Positions 31,590-38,464 of a DNA stretch of 38,464 nt are shown piece after piece. The stretch lies in the NCBI RefSeq assembly GCF_003977665.1, contig NZ_RYYV01000030.1:1-38464 (forward strand), in the 5' to 3' direction. The stretch comes from Dyella choica (GTDB taxonomy: Bacteria > Pseudomonadota > Gammaproteobacteria > Xanthomonadales > Rhodanobacteraceae). A program made the position numbers and the translations under genes. A model generated the notes under the pieces. The model saw nothing but the letters and a program-made list of their open reading frames with translations. It did no database searches and had not been told where the DNA came from. Within the stretch, counting starts at the first letter, position 1, and every line of letters begins with the position of its first letter.

Positions 31590-31616
31590 AAGGCCGGCCT
31601 AGGTGCCGGCCTTTTT
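31590..31616 (+). terminator. Terminator of cold-shock gene 3
   Basis: AAGGCCGGC (31590-31598) / GCCGGCCTT (31605-31613), 6-base loop, then TTT to 31616. Closes the cold-shock array before the hydrolase gene. Confidence 0.9.
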
Positions 31617-31636
31617 GTTTGTCCGCCAGGTAAGCT

Positions 31637-32533
31637 GTGGGGATGTCAGCGTCTCTTGAACCCGCTTCCGCCCAGTCCGTGACCACCTTTACGGTGCTGG
31701 TTACTTCGGCCGACGGTGCACGTAGTGAACTGATCTGCGTACAGCCGGCCGAGCCGGTGCAGCAGTGGATCTATTGGCTACCCGCGCTGGGTGTGGCGGC
31801 GAAGCACTACCTGCCTTTGGCTGAAACTTTTGCCGAGCGTGGCTTCGCCGTCGCCCTGCATGAATGGCGCGGCATGGGTTCCAGTGACCGCCGTGCAAGC
31901 CGAAGCAGTGACTGGGGCTATCGCCAATTGCTGGAGATGGATCTGGCTGCGGGAGTGCGCCAAGCAGGCCTGTGCTGGCCCCAGGCGAAGCCCTGGATGG
32001 GGGGGCACAGTCTCGGCGGGCAGCTGGCCTGCCTCTATGCCAGCCTGCACCGGAGCGACATCGCGGGCATTTTGTTGGCGGCGAGTGGCGCTCCCTATTG
32101 GCGCAGCTTTGCGTATGCGCCGCTGATTTTCGCTGCACTTGTTGTGGTGGGGCCGCTGTCGAAGCTGCTGGGTTATCTGCCAGGACGTCGGATCGGTTTC
32201 GGCGGCAATGAAGCGCGCGGCGTGATTTCGGACTGGTCGCGCAGCGGTCGAAGCGGGCGTTACGCCGCAAGCGGTATGGGCGTGGATTTCGAACAGCAAC
32301 TGGCGGCACTGCGTGCGCCGGTATTCGCCTTGCAGTTGCGCGATGACTGGCTTGCGCCATCGCGTTCGCTGGCATGGCTATTGGACAAGATGCCTCAAAC
32401 GGCGAAACGCACCGCCATCATCAGGCCCGACCAGCTCGCCGGGCCGAAGGCGGACCACTTCGGCTGGATGAAAACGCCGGCAAGCCTGGTTGCGCAGTGG
32501 GCTGTCTGGATGAACGCCGACACGCATACTTGA
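31637..32533 (+). CDS. Alpha/beta hydrolase (serine lipase/lysophospholipase-like)
   Basis: A 298-residue alpha/beta-hydrolase without a signal peptide. The nucleophile is in GGHSLGGQLACLYAS (G-H-S-L-G), the acid probably in LRDDWLAPSRS and the histidine in GPKADHFGWM. The lid region has a hydrophobic stretch (FAYAPLIFAALVVVGPLSKLLGYL) that may touch the membrane. The pattern resembles the YheT/monoacylglycerol-lipase-like group often annotated simply as alpha/beta fold hydrolase. GTG at 31637 has AGG six bases upstream; ATG at 31643 is the alternative. It is followed by the Old Yellow Enzyme gene after 53 bases. Substrate unknown. Confidence 0.85.
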   Translation: MGMSASLEPASAQSVTTFTVLVTSADGARSELICVQPAEPVQQWIYWLPALGVAAKHYLPLAETFAERGFAVALHEWRGMGSSDRRASRSSDWGYRQLLEMDLAAGVRQAGLCWPQAKPWMGGHSLGGQLACLYASLHRSDIAGILLAASGAPYWRSFAYAPLIFAALVVVGPLSKLLGYLPGRRIGFGGNEARGVISDWSRSGRSGRYAASGMGVDFEQQLAALRAPVFALQLRDDWLAPSRSLAWLLDKMPQTAKRTAIIRPDQLAGPKADHFGWMKTPASLVAQWAVWMNADTHT

Positions 32534-32586
32534 TCATGCTTCGATCGCCGCCATGTTTCGAGCTTGTTTGCCATAGCGGTGCCGCA

Positions 32587-33645
32587 ATGAAGCTGTTCGA
32601 GCCCTATACCCAACGCAGCCAAACCCTGCGCAACCGCATCGTGGTATCGCCCATGTGCCAGTACTCCGCGCAGGATGGCGTGCCGAATGCATGGCACATG
32701 GTGCACCTGGGCAGCCGTGCCGTGGGTGGTGCCGGTGCGGTCATCGCGGAAGCCACCGCCATCTCGCCGCAAGGGCGCATTTCCGGCCATGACACCGGCA
32801 TCTGGAACGACGTACAGCTCGAAGCCTGGCGTCCCATTGCCGCCTTCCTGGCCGAGCACGGTGCGGTTCCAGGCGTGCAACTGGCCCATGCTGGCCGCAA
32901 GGCGAGCGCCCGGCGCCCTTGGGAAGGCGGCGGATCGTTGCCCTTAGACCAGGGCGCATGGCAAACGGTGGCGCCTTCGGCAATTGCGTTCGACCAGGAT
33001 TGGCAGGTACCGCAGGCGCTGGATATCGACGGCATCCGCAAGCTGATCGCGGACTTCCGGGCCGCTGCAGTGCGCGCCAGAGCGGCTGGCTTCAAGCTGA
33101 TTGAACTGCATGGCGCGCACGGTTATCTGCTGCACCAGTTCATGTCGCCGCTGAGCAATCGCCGCACCGATGAATATGGCGGCAGCTTCGAAAATCGTAC
33201 GCGCCTGCTGCGCGAAGTCATCGCCGCCGTGCGCGAAGTATGGCCTGACAGCTTGCCGCTGTGGCTACGCATTTCGGCAACCGACTGGAGCGATCATGGC
33301 TGGAACATCGACGACAGCGTACGCCTGGCGAACCAGCTGCCCAGACTGGGTGTGGACCTCGTTGACGTCTCCAGCGGCGGCCTGGTGCCGCATGTGAAGA
33401 TTCCGCTCGGTCCGGGCTACCAGGTGCCGTTTGCTGCCCGTATTCGGCAGGAGGCCGCTATCGCGACCGGGGCGGTAGGGCTGATTACCGAGCCTGCGCA
33501 GGCGGACGGCATCATCGCCGGCGGCGCGGCGGATCTGGTGCTGATTGCCCGCGCCAGCCTGCGCGATCCGTACTTTCCGCGTCGTGCCGCGCAGGAACTG
33601 GGTGCAACGATCACGCCGCCAGTGCAATATCAACGTGCATGGTAA
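32587..33645 (+). CDS. NADH:flavin oxidoreductase, Old Yellow Enzyme (YqjM-like)
   Basis: A 352-residue FMN-dependent ene-reductase. It has Cys24 in SPMCQYSAQDG, the redox-tuning cysteine of the YqjM/thermophilic-like class, the substrate-binding pair His175 and His178 in ELHGAHGYL, and the signature MSPLSNRRTDEYGGSFENR. The C-terminal FMN phosphate site includes VLIARASLRDPYFP. These enzymes reduce activated C=C bonds using NAD(P)H. The ATG at 32587 begins the conserved LFEPYTQRSQTLRNRI; an earlier ATG at 32536 would add 17 residues unlike the family. The pirin gene follows after 12 bases, probably one operon. Confidence 0.94.
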   Translation: MKLFEPYTQRSQTLRNRIVVSPMCQYSAQDGVPNAWHMVHLGSRAVGGAGAVIAEATAISPQGRISGHDTGIWNDVQLEAWRPIAAFLAEHGAVPGVQLAHAGRKASARRPWEGGGSLPLDQGAWQTVAPSAIAFDQDWQVPQALDIDGIRKLIADFRAAAVRARAAGFKLIELHGAHGYLLHQFMSPLSNRRTDEYGGSFENRTRLLREVIAAVREVWPDSLPLWLRISATDWSDHGWNIDDSVRLANQLPRLGVDLVDVSSGGLVPHVKIPLGPGYQVPFAARIRQEAAIATGAVGLITEPAQADGIIAGGAADLVLIARASLRDPYFPRRAAQELGATITPPVQYQRAW

Positions 33646-33657
33646 AGGAGTTCGCAA

Positions 33658-34533
33658 GTGTTTCCCCAGCCGACCCTGATCGATAAAGGCCGTCTGCACG
33701 ATCTCGGTGACGGCTTCGTCGTGCGCCGTATGCTGCCGGTGCTCACTGCGCGTCACGTTGGACCATTCGTGTTCTACGACCATATGGGGCCGGCGGAATT
33801 CGCGCCTGGCAAGGGCCTGGACGTGCGCCCGCATCCGCATATCGGCCTGGCCACGGTCACCTGGCTGTTCGAGGGCAGTATCCGCCACCGCGACAGCCTT
33901 GGCAGCGTGGCCGACATCACGCCCGGCGCAGTGAACTGGATGACAGCCGGTCGCGGTATTGCCCATTCGGAGCGCACGCCACCTGAAGCACGCCGCAGCG
34001 GCCAACGCATGCACGGTATCCAGGTATGGGTGGCGCTGCCGCGTGCGCATGAAGAAATGGAGCCGGAATTCCATCATCACGATGCGGAAAGCCTGCCATG
34101 CATTCGCCAGCCGGGTGCGGAGCTGGTGCTGATCGCAGGCAGCGCTTATGGCAGTGCTTCGCCGGTAAAAGTGTTCGCACCGATGTTCTTCATCCAGGCC
34201 CAGTTGGAGGCCGGGGCGGAAATAGCGCTGCCGGAGGAACATGCCGAGCGAGGGGTGCATGTGATCGAAGGTGAAGTCAGCTGGGGCGACCTTGTTCTTG
34301 GGGCTGCGCAGATGGCCGTGCAGGCCGATGCGCCGGCTCCGCTGGTGCGGGCGAACGGGACCTGCCGCCTGATGCTGTTTGGCGGCGCGCCGCTGGATGG
34401 CGAACGACACCTGTGGTGGAACTTCGTGTCCAGTTCGCGCGAGCGCATCGAGCAGGCCAAAGCGGACTGGGCGGCCCAGCGTTTTGGCAAGGTGTTTGGC
34501 GACGAGGAAGAGTTCATTCCGTTGCCCGCGTAA
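33658..34533 (+). CDS. Pirin family protein
   Basis: A 291-residue bicupin of the pirin family. The metal-binding N-terminal cupin has HPHIGLATVTWLFEG (His59 and His61), then MTAGRGIAHSERTP, which contributes the third histidine and a glutamate. The C-terminal cupin is degenerate, as usual. Bacterial pirins may have quercetin 2,3-dioxygenase activity (as YhhW) or bind partner enzymes. The GTG start has a clear AGGAG seven bases upstream and follows the OYE gene by 12 bases, so a redox-related role together with the ene-reductase is plausible but inferred. Followed by the Mpo1-like gene 68 bases later. Confidence 0.94.
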   Translation: MFPQPTLIDKGRLHDLGDGFVVRRMLPVLTARHVGPFVFYDHMGPAEFAPGKGLDVRPHPHIGLATVTWLFEGSIRHRDSLGSVADITPGAVNWMTAGRGIAHSERTPPEARRSGQRMHGIQVWVALPRAHEEMEPEFHHHDAESLPCIRQPGAELVLIAGSAYGSASPVKVFAPMFFIQAQLEAGAEIALPEEHAERGVHVIEGEVSWGDLVLGAAQMAVQADAPAPLVRANGTCRLMLFGGAPLDGERHLWWNFVSSSRERIEQAKADWAAQRFGKVFGDEEEFIPLPA

Positions 34534-34601
34534 GCCCTGCGGCATGCAATCGCTGAGAGCGGGGATACGCTGGCAGCCATATAGCGCTGTGGAGACCTGT
34601 C

Positions 34602-34904
34602 ATGTCCGCTTTCGCCAGCTTCCGTGATTTCTATCCCTACTACCTCAACGAGCATCGGGATCGGCGTTGCCGCCGCCTGCATTTCATCGGCAGTTCGCTG
34701 GTCCTGCTGATCGCGGTGTTCGCGCTTGGCACTGAGCAACTGGTATGGCTGTGGCTGGTGCCGGTGGTTGGTTACGGGTTTGCCTGGATCGGCCACTTCG
34801 CGTATGAGAAAAACCGGCCGGCGACGTTTCGCCATCCGCTATACAGCCTGATGGGCGATTGGGTGATGTATTGGGAGATATGGCGGGGCAAGGTGAAGAT
34901 CTAG
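34602..34904 (+). CDS. Mpo1-like (DUF962) membrane protein
   Basis: A 100-residue protein of the DUF962/Mpo1 family. Yeast Mpo1 is an iron-dependent dioxygenase acting on 2-hydroxy fatty acids. Family residues visible: YLNEHRDRRCRRLHFIGS, two hydrophobic segments (LVLLIAVFALG and LVWLWLVPVVGYG), then WIGHFAYEKNRPATFRHPLYSLMGDWVMY, which supplies the histidines of the likely iron site. GGAG lies before the ATG with good spacing. It may be the last gene of the OYE-pirin unit. Bacterial members are poorly characterised, so the fatty-acid role is by analogy. Confidence 0.9.
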   Translation: MSAFASFRDFYPYYLNEHRDRRCRRLHFIGSSLVLLIAVFALGTEQLVWLWLVPVVGYGFAWIGHFAYEKNRPATFRHPLYSLMGDWVMYWEIWRGKVKI

Positions 34905-35006
34905 GGACCCCCTGAATTCGCGCAAGCCTTATGAATCGTTGAAGGCGTTGTTAAGCACGCATAGGGATGCGATGTCACCCGGTCCCAGCAAACCTGCCGC
35001 GTGCTG

Positions 35007-35041
35007 CGTGACTTCACATCCGGCCTATGCCGCAAGTCACG
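35007..35041. other. Nested hairpin in the 255-bp gap before the glycosyltransferase
   Basis: CGTGACTT (35007-35014) pairs with AAGTCACG (35034-35041), with an inner CGGC-CTAT-GCCG (35021-35032). TTTTT occurs ten bases further on, too far for a clean terminator. I see no gene in 34905-35159 and no convincing promoter. Confidence 0.4.
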
Positions 35042-35159
35042 TTCGCAAGCTTTTTCGGCTGAATGTGCACTAACCTGTCATATACGCCAGACAACAGATG
35101 CATGAGACGCGCGTTACATTGCTTGCCCTCTGCCAGGCGCGGCCGCGGATTGCCAGTGC

Positions 35160-36740
35160 ATGAACGACACCATCACTACAGCGATACGCACGGACGTACT
35201 GTATCGCCGTCATGCCTTGACGGGCCGTGCGTCATCGGCGGCGTACGCGAACATGATCTGGCTATTGGTCATCGTGATGCTTGGACTGGCGGCGCGGCTG
35301 TTTCGCATCGACCATCAGCCACTGTGGCTTGACGAGGCCTTGACGCTCCAGCGCATTCACCTGGACCTGGGCGGACTGCTCGCCGACAGCTTCAGCAATC
35401 GGCACATGCCCACCTATTTCCTGTTGTTGCGGCTGTCGTCCGCTTTCTTTGGTTCGGGCGATGTGTGGCTACGTGTCCCGTCTGCACTGTTCGGAGCGAT
35501 GTCGGCTGGCATGGCGTACGTGATTGCGTCCCGTATCGGCACTCGCAACGCGGGTATTGTCGCGGGGCTGCTGATGGCGCTGTCGCCGCTGCAAGTGCAG
35601 TACGGTCAAGAAGCGCGCTCCTACTCACTGGTCACCTGGTTGATCATGGTCGCCTTGTGGGGCTTGTTGCGGCTTGCACGACATCCGTTACGCGCGGCTA
35701 TCGACGTGCGTAGCGCCGAAGCAGAGCGGATGGGATGGGGTGCGTACGCAGCGGGCACCATCGCCGCGCTGGATGTGCTTGGCGATGCGATGCCATGGCT
35801 GATCGCGTCGAACCTTTCCTTGTGGCTGATCTGGCGCAGCCTTGCCCCCTTATCGCAAACGCGCATTGCGTTCCGCCGCAACTGGCTATGCAGCATTGTG
35901 GCGATCGTCGGCTGCACGGTGCCGTTCTACGTTGCGATTTTCGCCGCCAGCGACGGCCATATGTTGCAGAAGTTCGACTGGATTCCCGAGCTGAGCTGGC
36001 AGCACATGTGGGTGGTGGCCGGCAGCGTCTATCTGATGCGCATGCTGGCGGTAGTCAAGTTCGACCTGATGCACACCGCCGTACCCTTGCTGGGCTTGAT
36101 GGTGGCGCTGGCCGGGTGCGCTGGAGTGGTCCGTATGCATAGAAGGCTCCAAGGGCGCGTGCTGCTGCTGAGCGTACTGGTACTGCCGCTGCTGATCCTG
36201 GGCATTTCCCTGTTCAAGTCCGTGTTGTTGCCGCGTTACGTGCTGTGGAGTGCGGCGCCGTTCTTCGTGCTGGTGGGCCTGGGCGCCGACCTGTTGCCGC
36301 GGCGCGTGCTGGCGATAGCGGCCACGCTGTTGTTCCTGCTGGGCGTGGTGAACCTGGGGCCGGTCTATCGGATGGAGACCAAGCCGCGCTGGGACATGGC
36401 CGCGGCGACGCTGGCAGCCAACGTGCGGCCGGGCGATACCGTGTTCACCGCCGATCCGAATGCTCCCACCATGCTCTCGGTGCTCAAGCCCAAAGGCGAG
36501 CTGCCGCTCGACGCCACCGCGCTGGTGACCTCGCAGCTCGATGAAGCCTTGCTGCGCTGGCGGCAGGGCAGTCGCGTTTGGGCAGTGAACGGGCGCTCGG
36601 CGTTGGGCCAACGCGAAGAACTCACGGATTTCAAAAACCGCATCGCCGCGCTGGGTACGCCTGCGGTGGAGATCCCCCAGGGCAAAGAGATCACCATCCT
36701 GATGTTTCCTGCGCCCGACGAGGAAGCGGAGCCGAACTAA
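35160..36740 (+). CDS. Glycosyltransferase family 39-like membrane protein
   Basis: A 526-residue GT-C fold membrane protein. After the first hydrophobic segment (residues 32-46) comes LWLDEALTLQRI with Asp58-Glu59, the acidic catalytic motif of ArnT/PMT-type (GT39) enzymes in the first periplasmic loop. About eleven hydrophobic segments follow up to residue 420, including QYGQEARSYSL, another family hallmark, and then a C-terminal soluble domain of about 110 residues facing the periplasm. Such enzymes transfer sugars from polyprenyl-phosphate donors to lipids, proteins or polysaccharides. No other cell-surface genes are nearby, so acceptor unknown. Start ATG has no strong Shine-Dalgarno. A degenerate REP copy follows. 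Confidence 0.88.
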   Translation: MNDTITTAIRTDVLYRRHALTGRASSAAYANMIWLLVIVMLGLAARLFRIDHQPLWLDEALTLQRIHLDLGGLLADSFSNRHMPTYFLLLRLSSAFFGSGDVWLRVPSALFGAMSAGMAYVIASRIGTRNAGIVAGLLMALSPLQVQYGQEARSYSLVTWLIMVALWGLLRLARHPLRAAIDVRSAEAERMGWGAYAAGTIAALDVLGDAMPWLIASNLSLWLIWRSLAPLSQTRIAFRRNWLCSIVAIVGCTVPFYVAIFAASDGHMLQKFDWIPELSWQHMWVVAGSVYLMRMLAVVKFDLMHTAVPLLGLMVALAGCAGVVRMHRRLQGRVLLLSVLVLPLLILGISLFKSVLLPRYVLWSAAPFFVLVGLGADLLPRRVLAIAATLLFLLGVVNLGPVYRMETKPRWDMAAATLAANVRPGDTVFTADPNAPTMLSVLKPKGELPLDATALVTSQLDEALLRWRQGSRVWAVNGRSALGQREELTDFKNRIAALGTPAVEIPQGKEITILMFPAPDEEAEPN

Positions 36741-36764
36741 GCGCTCGCGGGTTTGGGGGCAATC

Positions 36765-36797
36765 GTAGGCTTACGTTGCAAAGCCCAGCATTGCCAT
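36765..36797. repeat. Degenerate REP-like palindrome, copy E
   Basis: Reads GTAGGCTTACGTTGCAAAGC then CCAGCATTGCCATGCC: it keeps GTAGGC and the AGCATTGC centre of copy A but has lost most of the right arm. It lies between the convergent glycosyltransferase and cytochrome genes. Confidence 0.5.
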
Positions 36798-36842
36798 GCC
36801 TGCGCGCCGCGCGATGTTGAAATCGTCATCCAGGCCTGCGAG

Positions 36843-37232
36843 TTAGCGGTATTGCTGGTGGCATTGCTGGCAGACCTGGTCCACCGGCTTGAGCGCCGCG
36901 GCCAGCGCCGGGCAATCCGCGGGTGCCGACTGAGCGGCCTTCTGCAAGGCGGTATGCAATTGGACGGTCAGATCCTTGAAGGGCTGCGGCGCATCCGCAA
37001 AGACGGCCGGGATGTCCGTGGCGATCATCTGCATGCGCTGCAACTGGTCAAGATTCGCGCTGGCCTCGCAGCGTTGCCCTTTTACGGCCTGCTGCAACTG
37101 ATGTCGGTGAAAGCCTATCGTCACCATCAGTGCCTCAGGGAACGGGTTGCGTTCGCTCAGGGCACGCATGGTGAACACCGTGCCGATGATGCCGATGGCC
37201 AGACCCAGCACGACCAGGAGCGCTGCACGCAT
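36843..37232 (-). CDS. Membrane-anchored cytochrome c'-like protein
   Basis: A 129-residue haem protein candidate. The N-terminus (ALLVVLGLAIGIIGTVFTM) is a membrane anchor or uncleaved signal. The haem-binding motif CQQCH (Cys121, Cys124, His125) is only four residues from the C-terminus, the arrangement of class II cytochromes c (c' / c-556 like) built as four-helix bundles. The helical middle contains RMQMIATDIPAVF and FKDLTVQLHTALQKAAQ. An extra cysteine pair (QRCEAS and PADCPAL) could form a disulfide. It should face the periplasm. AGAGG lies seven bases before the ATG. Electron partner unknown; the gene is isolated. Confidence 0.85.
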   Translation of the reverse strand: MRAALLVVLGLAIGIIGTVFTMRALSERNPFPEALMVTIGFHRHQLQQAVKGQRCEASANLDQLQRMQMIATDIPAVFADAPQPFKDLTVQLHTALQKAAQSAPADCPALAAALKPVDQVCQQCHQQYR

Positions 37233-37305
37233 TGCCTTACCTCTCGATGGTGGACGCCGAGCCTAGCGCAAGTTGCTTAGCCAAATGTTGGGAGACGGCT
37301 TTCCT

Positions 37306-37432
37306 GCCCTTTCTCAACGCGCCAAGTCCGGCACGGGTCGGTACTTGGCTACGCCCAAGCAAGTGTTTGTAGCACTTGATTCGCGGCGGGCCGTCGATGG
37401 CCCGCACCAACAGGCTCTTTCTCAACAGCCTG
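37306..37432. repeat. Palindrome cluster between cytochrome and tcdA
   Basis: Three short hairpins: GCCAAGT/ACTTGGC (37321-37349), GCGGGCC/GGCCCGC (37386-37405), CAGGCT/AGCCTG (37411-37432). The words CTTTCTCAAC (twice) and CACTTGATTCGCGGC recall the cluster at 11513-11610. It occupies most of the 296-bp divergent gap; a TAAAAT at 37453-37458 may be the tcdA -10 box, with no good -35. Confidence 0.6.
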
Positions 37433-37528
37433 TCGGTGGCCCCTTTGGCCGGTAAAATGAGTAGGTCTTCTCCAACCAGGTGTCAACGTGAGTCCTAGCA
37501 GTCCATTGACGGCAGCCGGTGGCTGTCC

Positions 37529-38311
37529 ATGAGCCATGCGCATCCCTCCGAGCGCTTCGATGGCGTCGAGCGGCTGTACGGTGCCGGCAGCCTAGGGAAG
37601 CTGGCGCACAAGCACGTCTGTGTGATTGGCATTGGCGGGGTTGGCTCCTGGGCGGCTGAGGCGCTGGCACGCACGGGAGTGGGAAGACTGACGTTGATCG
37701 ATGCGGATGAAGTTTGCGTTTCCAACACCAACCGGCAGTTGCATGCGCTGGATGGCGAGTATGGCAAGCCCAAGGTGGGCGTGATCGCGGCTCGTGCGCA
37801 TGCAATCAATCCGGCGATCCGCCTCGAAGCGATCGAACGCTTTCTCACGCCCGCCACGCTGGATGAATTGCTGGACCGCGGTTATGACGTCGTGCTGGAT
37901 GCCTGCGACGCATTCCGCGTCAAACTGGAAGCCATCGCCTGGTGCCGCCGCCGCAAGCTGTCGATGGTAACGGTTGGCTCGGCCGGCGGCCGCACCGATC
38001 CCACGCAGATCCGTGTGCGCGACCTTTCGCGTACCGAGCATGATGCGATGTTCAGCCTGATCCGCAAGAAGCTTCGCCAGGATTTCGGGTTTCCGCGCAA
38101 CCCGGATCGCTACTTCGGCGTGTCGGCGGTGTATTCCCTGCAGAACGTGCAGTACCCGCAACCGGATGGAACGGTGTGCGGCACGCGCCCGCCTGGTGGC
38201 GATTCATTGAACCTGGCCTGCGGGGGCGGCCTTGGCGCCGCCACGCATGTTACCGGCGCGTTCGCGTTTGCGGCGGTAGGGAAGGTGATGGAGAAACTGC
38301 TGGAACGCTGA
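37529..38311 (+). CDS. tcdA: tRNA threonylcarbamoyladenosine dehydratase TcdA
   Basis: A 260-residue E1-like protein. TcdA (CsdL) uses ATP to cyclise t6A37 of tRNA into ct6A. The nucleotide-binding site is VCVIGIGGVGSWAAEAL with LTLIDADEVCVSNTNRQ following, as in ThiF/MoeB proteins. Further TcdA markers are the N-terminal RFDGVERLYG, the VVLDACDAFRVK switch region, RVRDLSRTEHD and the C-terminal GGGLGAATHVTGAFAFAA. Length fits E. coli TcdA (268). GGTGG precedes the ATG by six bases. The sulfur-transfer partner genes csdA/csdE are not adjacent here. The stop is 60 bases before the terminal inverted repeat, with a GGAGG/CCTCC hairpin (38328-38344) in between lacking a T-tract. Confidence 0.95.
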   Translation: MSHAHPSERFDGVERLYGAGSLGKLAHKHVCVIGIGGVGSWAAEALARTGVGRLTLIDADEVCVSNTNRQLHALDGEYGKPKVGVIAARAHAINPAIRLEAIERFLTPATLDELLDRGYDVVLDACDAFRVKLEAIAWCRRRKLSMVTVGSAGGRTDPTQIRVRDLSRTEHDAMFSLIRKKLRQDFGFPRNPDRYFGVSAVYSLQNVQYPQPDGTVCGTRPPGGDSLNLACGGGLGAATHVTGAFAFAAVGKVMEKLLER

Positions 38312-38370
38312 AGACTGTTCCATGAGTGGAGGACGGATGCCTCCTCCTTGGTGTAACCCTCTCCCGTGGG

Positions 38371-38457
38371 CTTGATTAGCGTCGAGTCTCAGTAGGTGAG
38401 CAGAGGTAGGGCGAGCATGGCGGCATCCCTCAAGCGGAGGTGCCGCCATGCCGATGA
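38371..38457. repeat. Right copy of 87-bp terminal inverted repeat
   Basis: Exact reverse complement of bases 1-87, followed by only seven further bases (ACCGCGT). The internal hairpin of the left copy is therefore also present here. With the left copy it brackets the entire window of complete genes. Confidence 0.9.
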
Positions 38458-38464
38458 ACCGCGT

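Noticed and set aside
33265-34545. 426-codon open frame on the minus strand across the OYE and pirin genes
   Set aside because: Antisense shadow of two well-recognised enzymes, crossing a gene boundary, with low-complexity His/Arg/Gln composition.

Overview
The window reads as a contiguous piece of a moderately high-GC gammaproteobacterial chromosome. Gene content and protein style (YajQ, a PncB starting [14 protein letters not shown], a class I DAHP synthase with an aromatic leader, SelO, several Lys/Ala-rich and Cys-patterned proteins) suggest order Lysobacterales (Xanthomonadales), probably Rhodanobacteraceae (Dyella/Rhodanobacter/Luteibacter-like). This placement is inference; there is no rRNA or tRNA gene here to settle it. 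I see no prophage, transposase, CRISPR array or secretion cluster. It is mainly a housekeeping region rich in small palindromic repeats and RNA-level regulation.

Layout. 1-2160: rsmC and rsuA (translationally coupled 16S rRNA modification) and a small hypothetical ORF. 2300-4420: selO (protein AMPylase) facing a periplasmic FKBP. 4466-6975: a 150-bp MITE-like element, an aromatic leader-peptide attenuator, aroG, then a small GNAT protein and a DUF1345 membrane protein. 7105-10770: yajQ, a YhiN-type flavoprotein, a beta-hydroxyacid dehydrogenase and a PhzF-like protein. 10878-13833: rhomboid protease, histone H1-like protein, Gly/Tyr/His lipoprotein, HExxH lipoprotein peptidase. 13929-17159: DUF72 and cytochrome c genes, a strongly structured sRNA candidate, pncB. 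17243-19802: metNIQ methionine ABC importer. 19900-25218: glutathione peroxidase, dacB, MATE exporter, SlyD-like FKBP, FAD monooxygenase. 25350-27787: an AT-richer secreted hydrolase with its own promoter and operator-like palindrome, and pldA. 27909-30114: degenerate EF-hand-like secreted protein, YcaQ/AlkX-type DNA glycosylase, small lipoprotein. 30192-31616: three tandem cold-shock genes, each with a long leader and its own terminator. 31637-34904: hydrolase, Old Yellow Enzyme, pirin, Mpo1-like protein. 35160-38311: glycosyltransferase-39-like membrane protein, cytochrome c'-like protein, tcdA.

The most notable non-coding signals are: (1) a candidate sRNA at about 15718-15857 with four consecutive hairpins, one presenting an 18-nt C-rich loop and the last a rho-independent terminator; (2) a leader peptide with Tyr-Tyr-Phe-Trp-Tyr-Ala-Tyr followed by mutually exclusive hairpins before aroG; (3) a dispersed palindromic repeat (GTAGGCTGGGATG...CCCAGCCTAC) whose five copies all lie at tail-to-tail gene junctions; (4) a perfect 87-bp inverted repeat at the two ends of the window; (5) duplicated leader elements in the cold-shock array. 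Functions are assigned by motif recognition from sequence alone.
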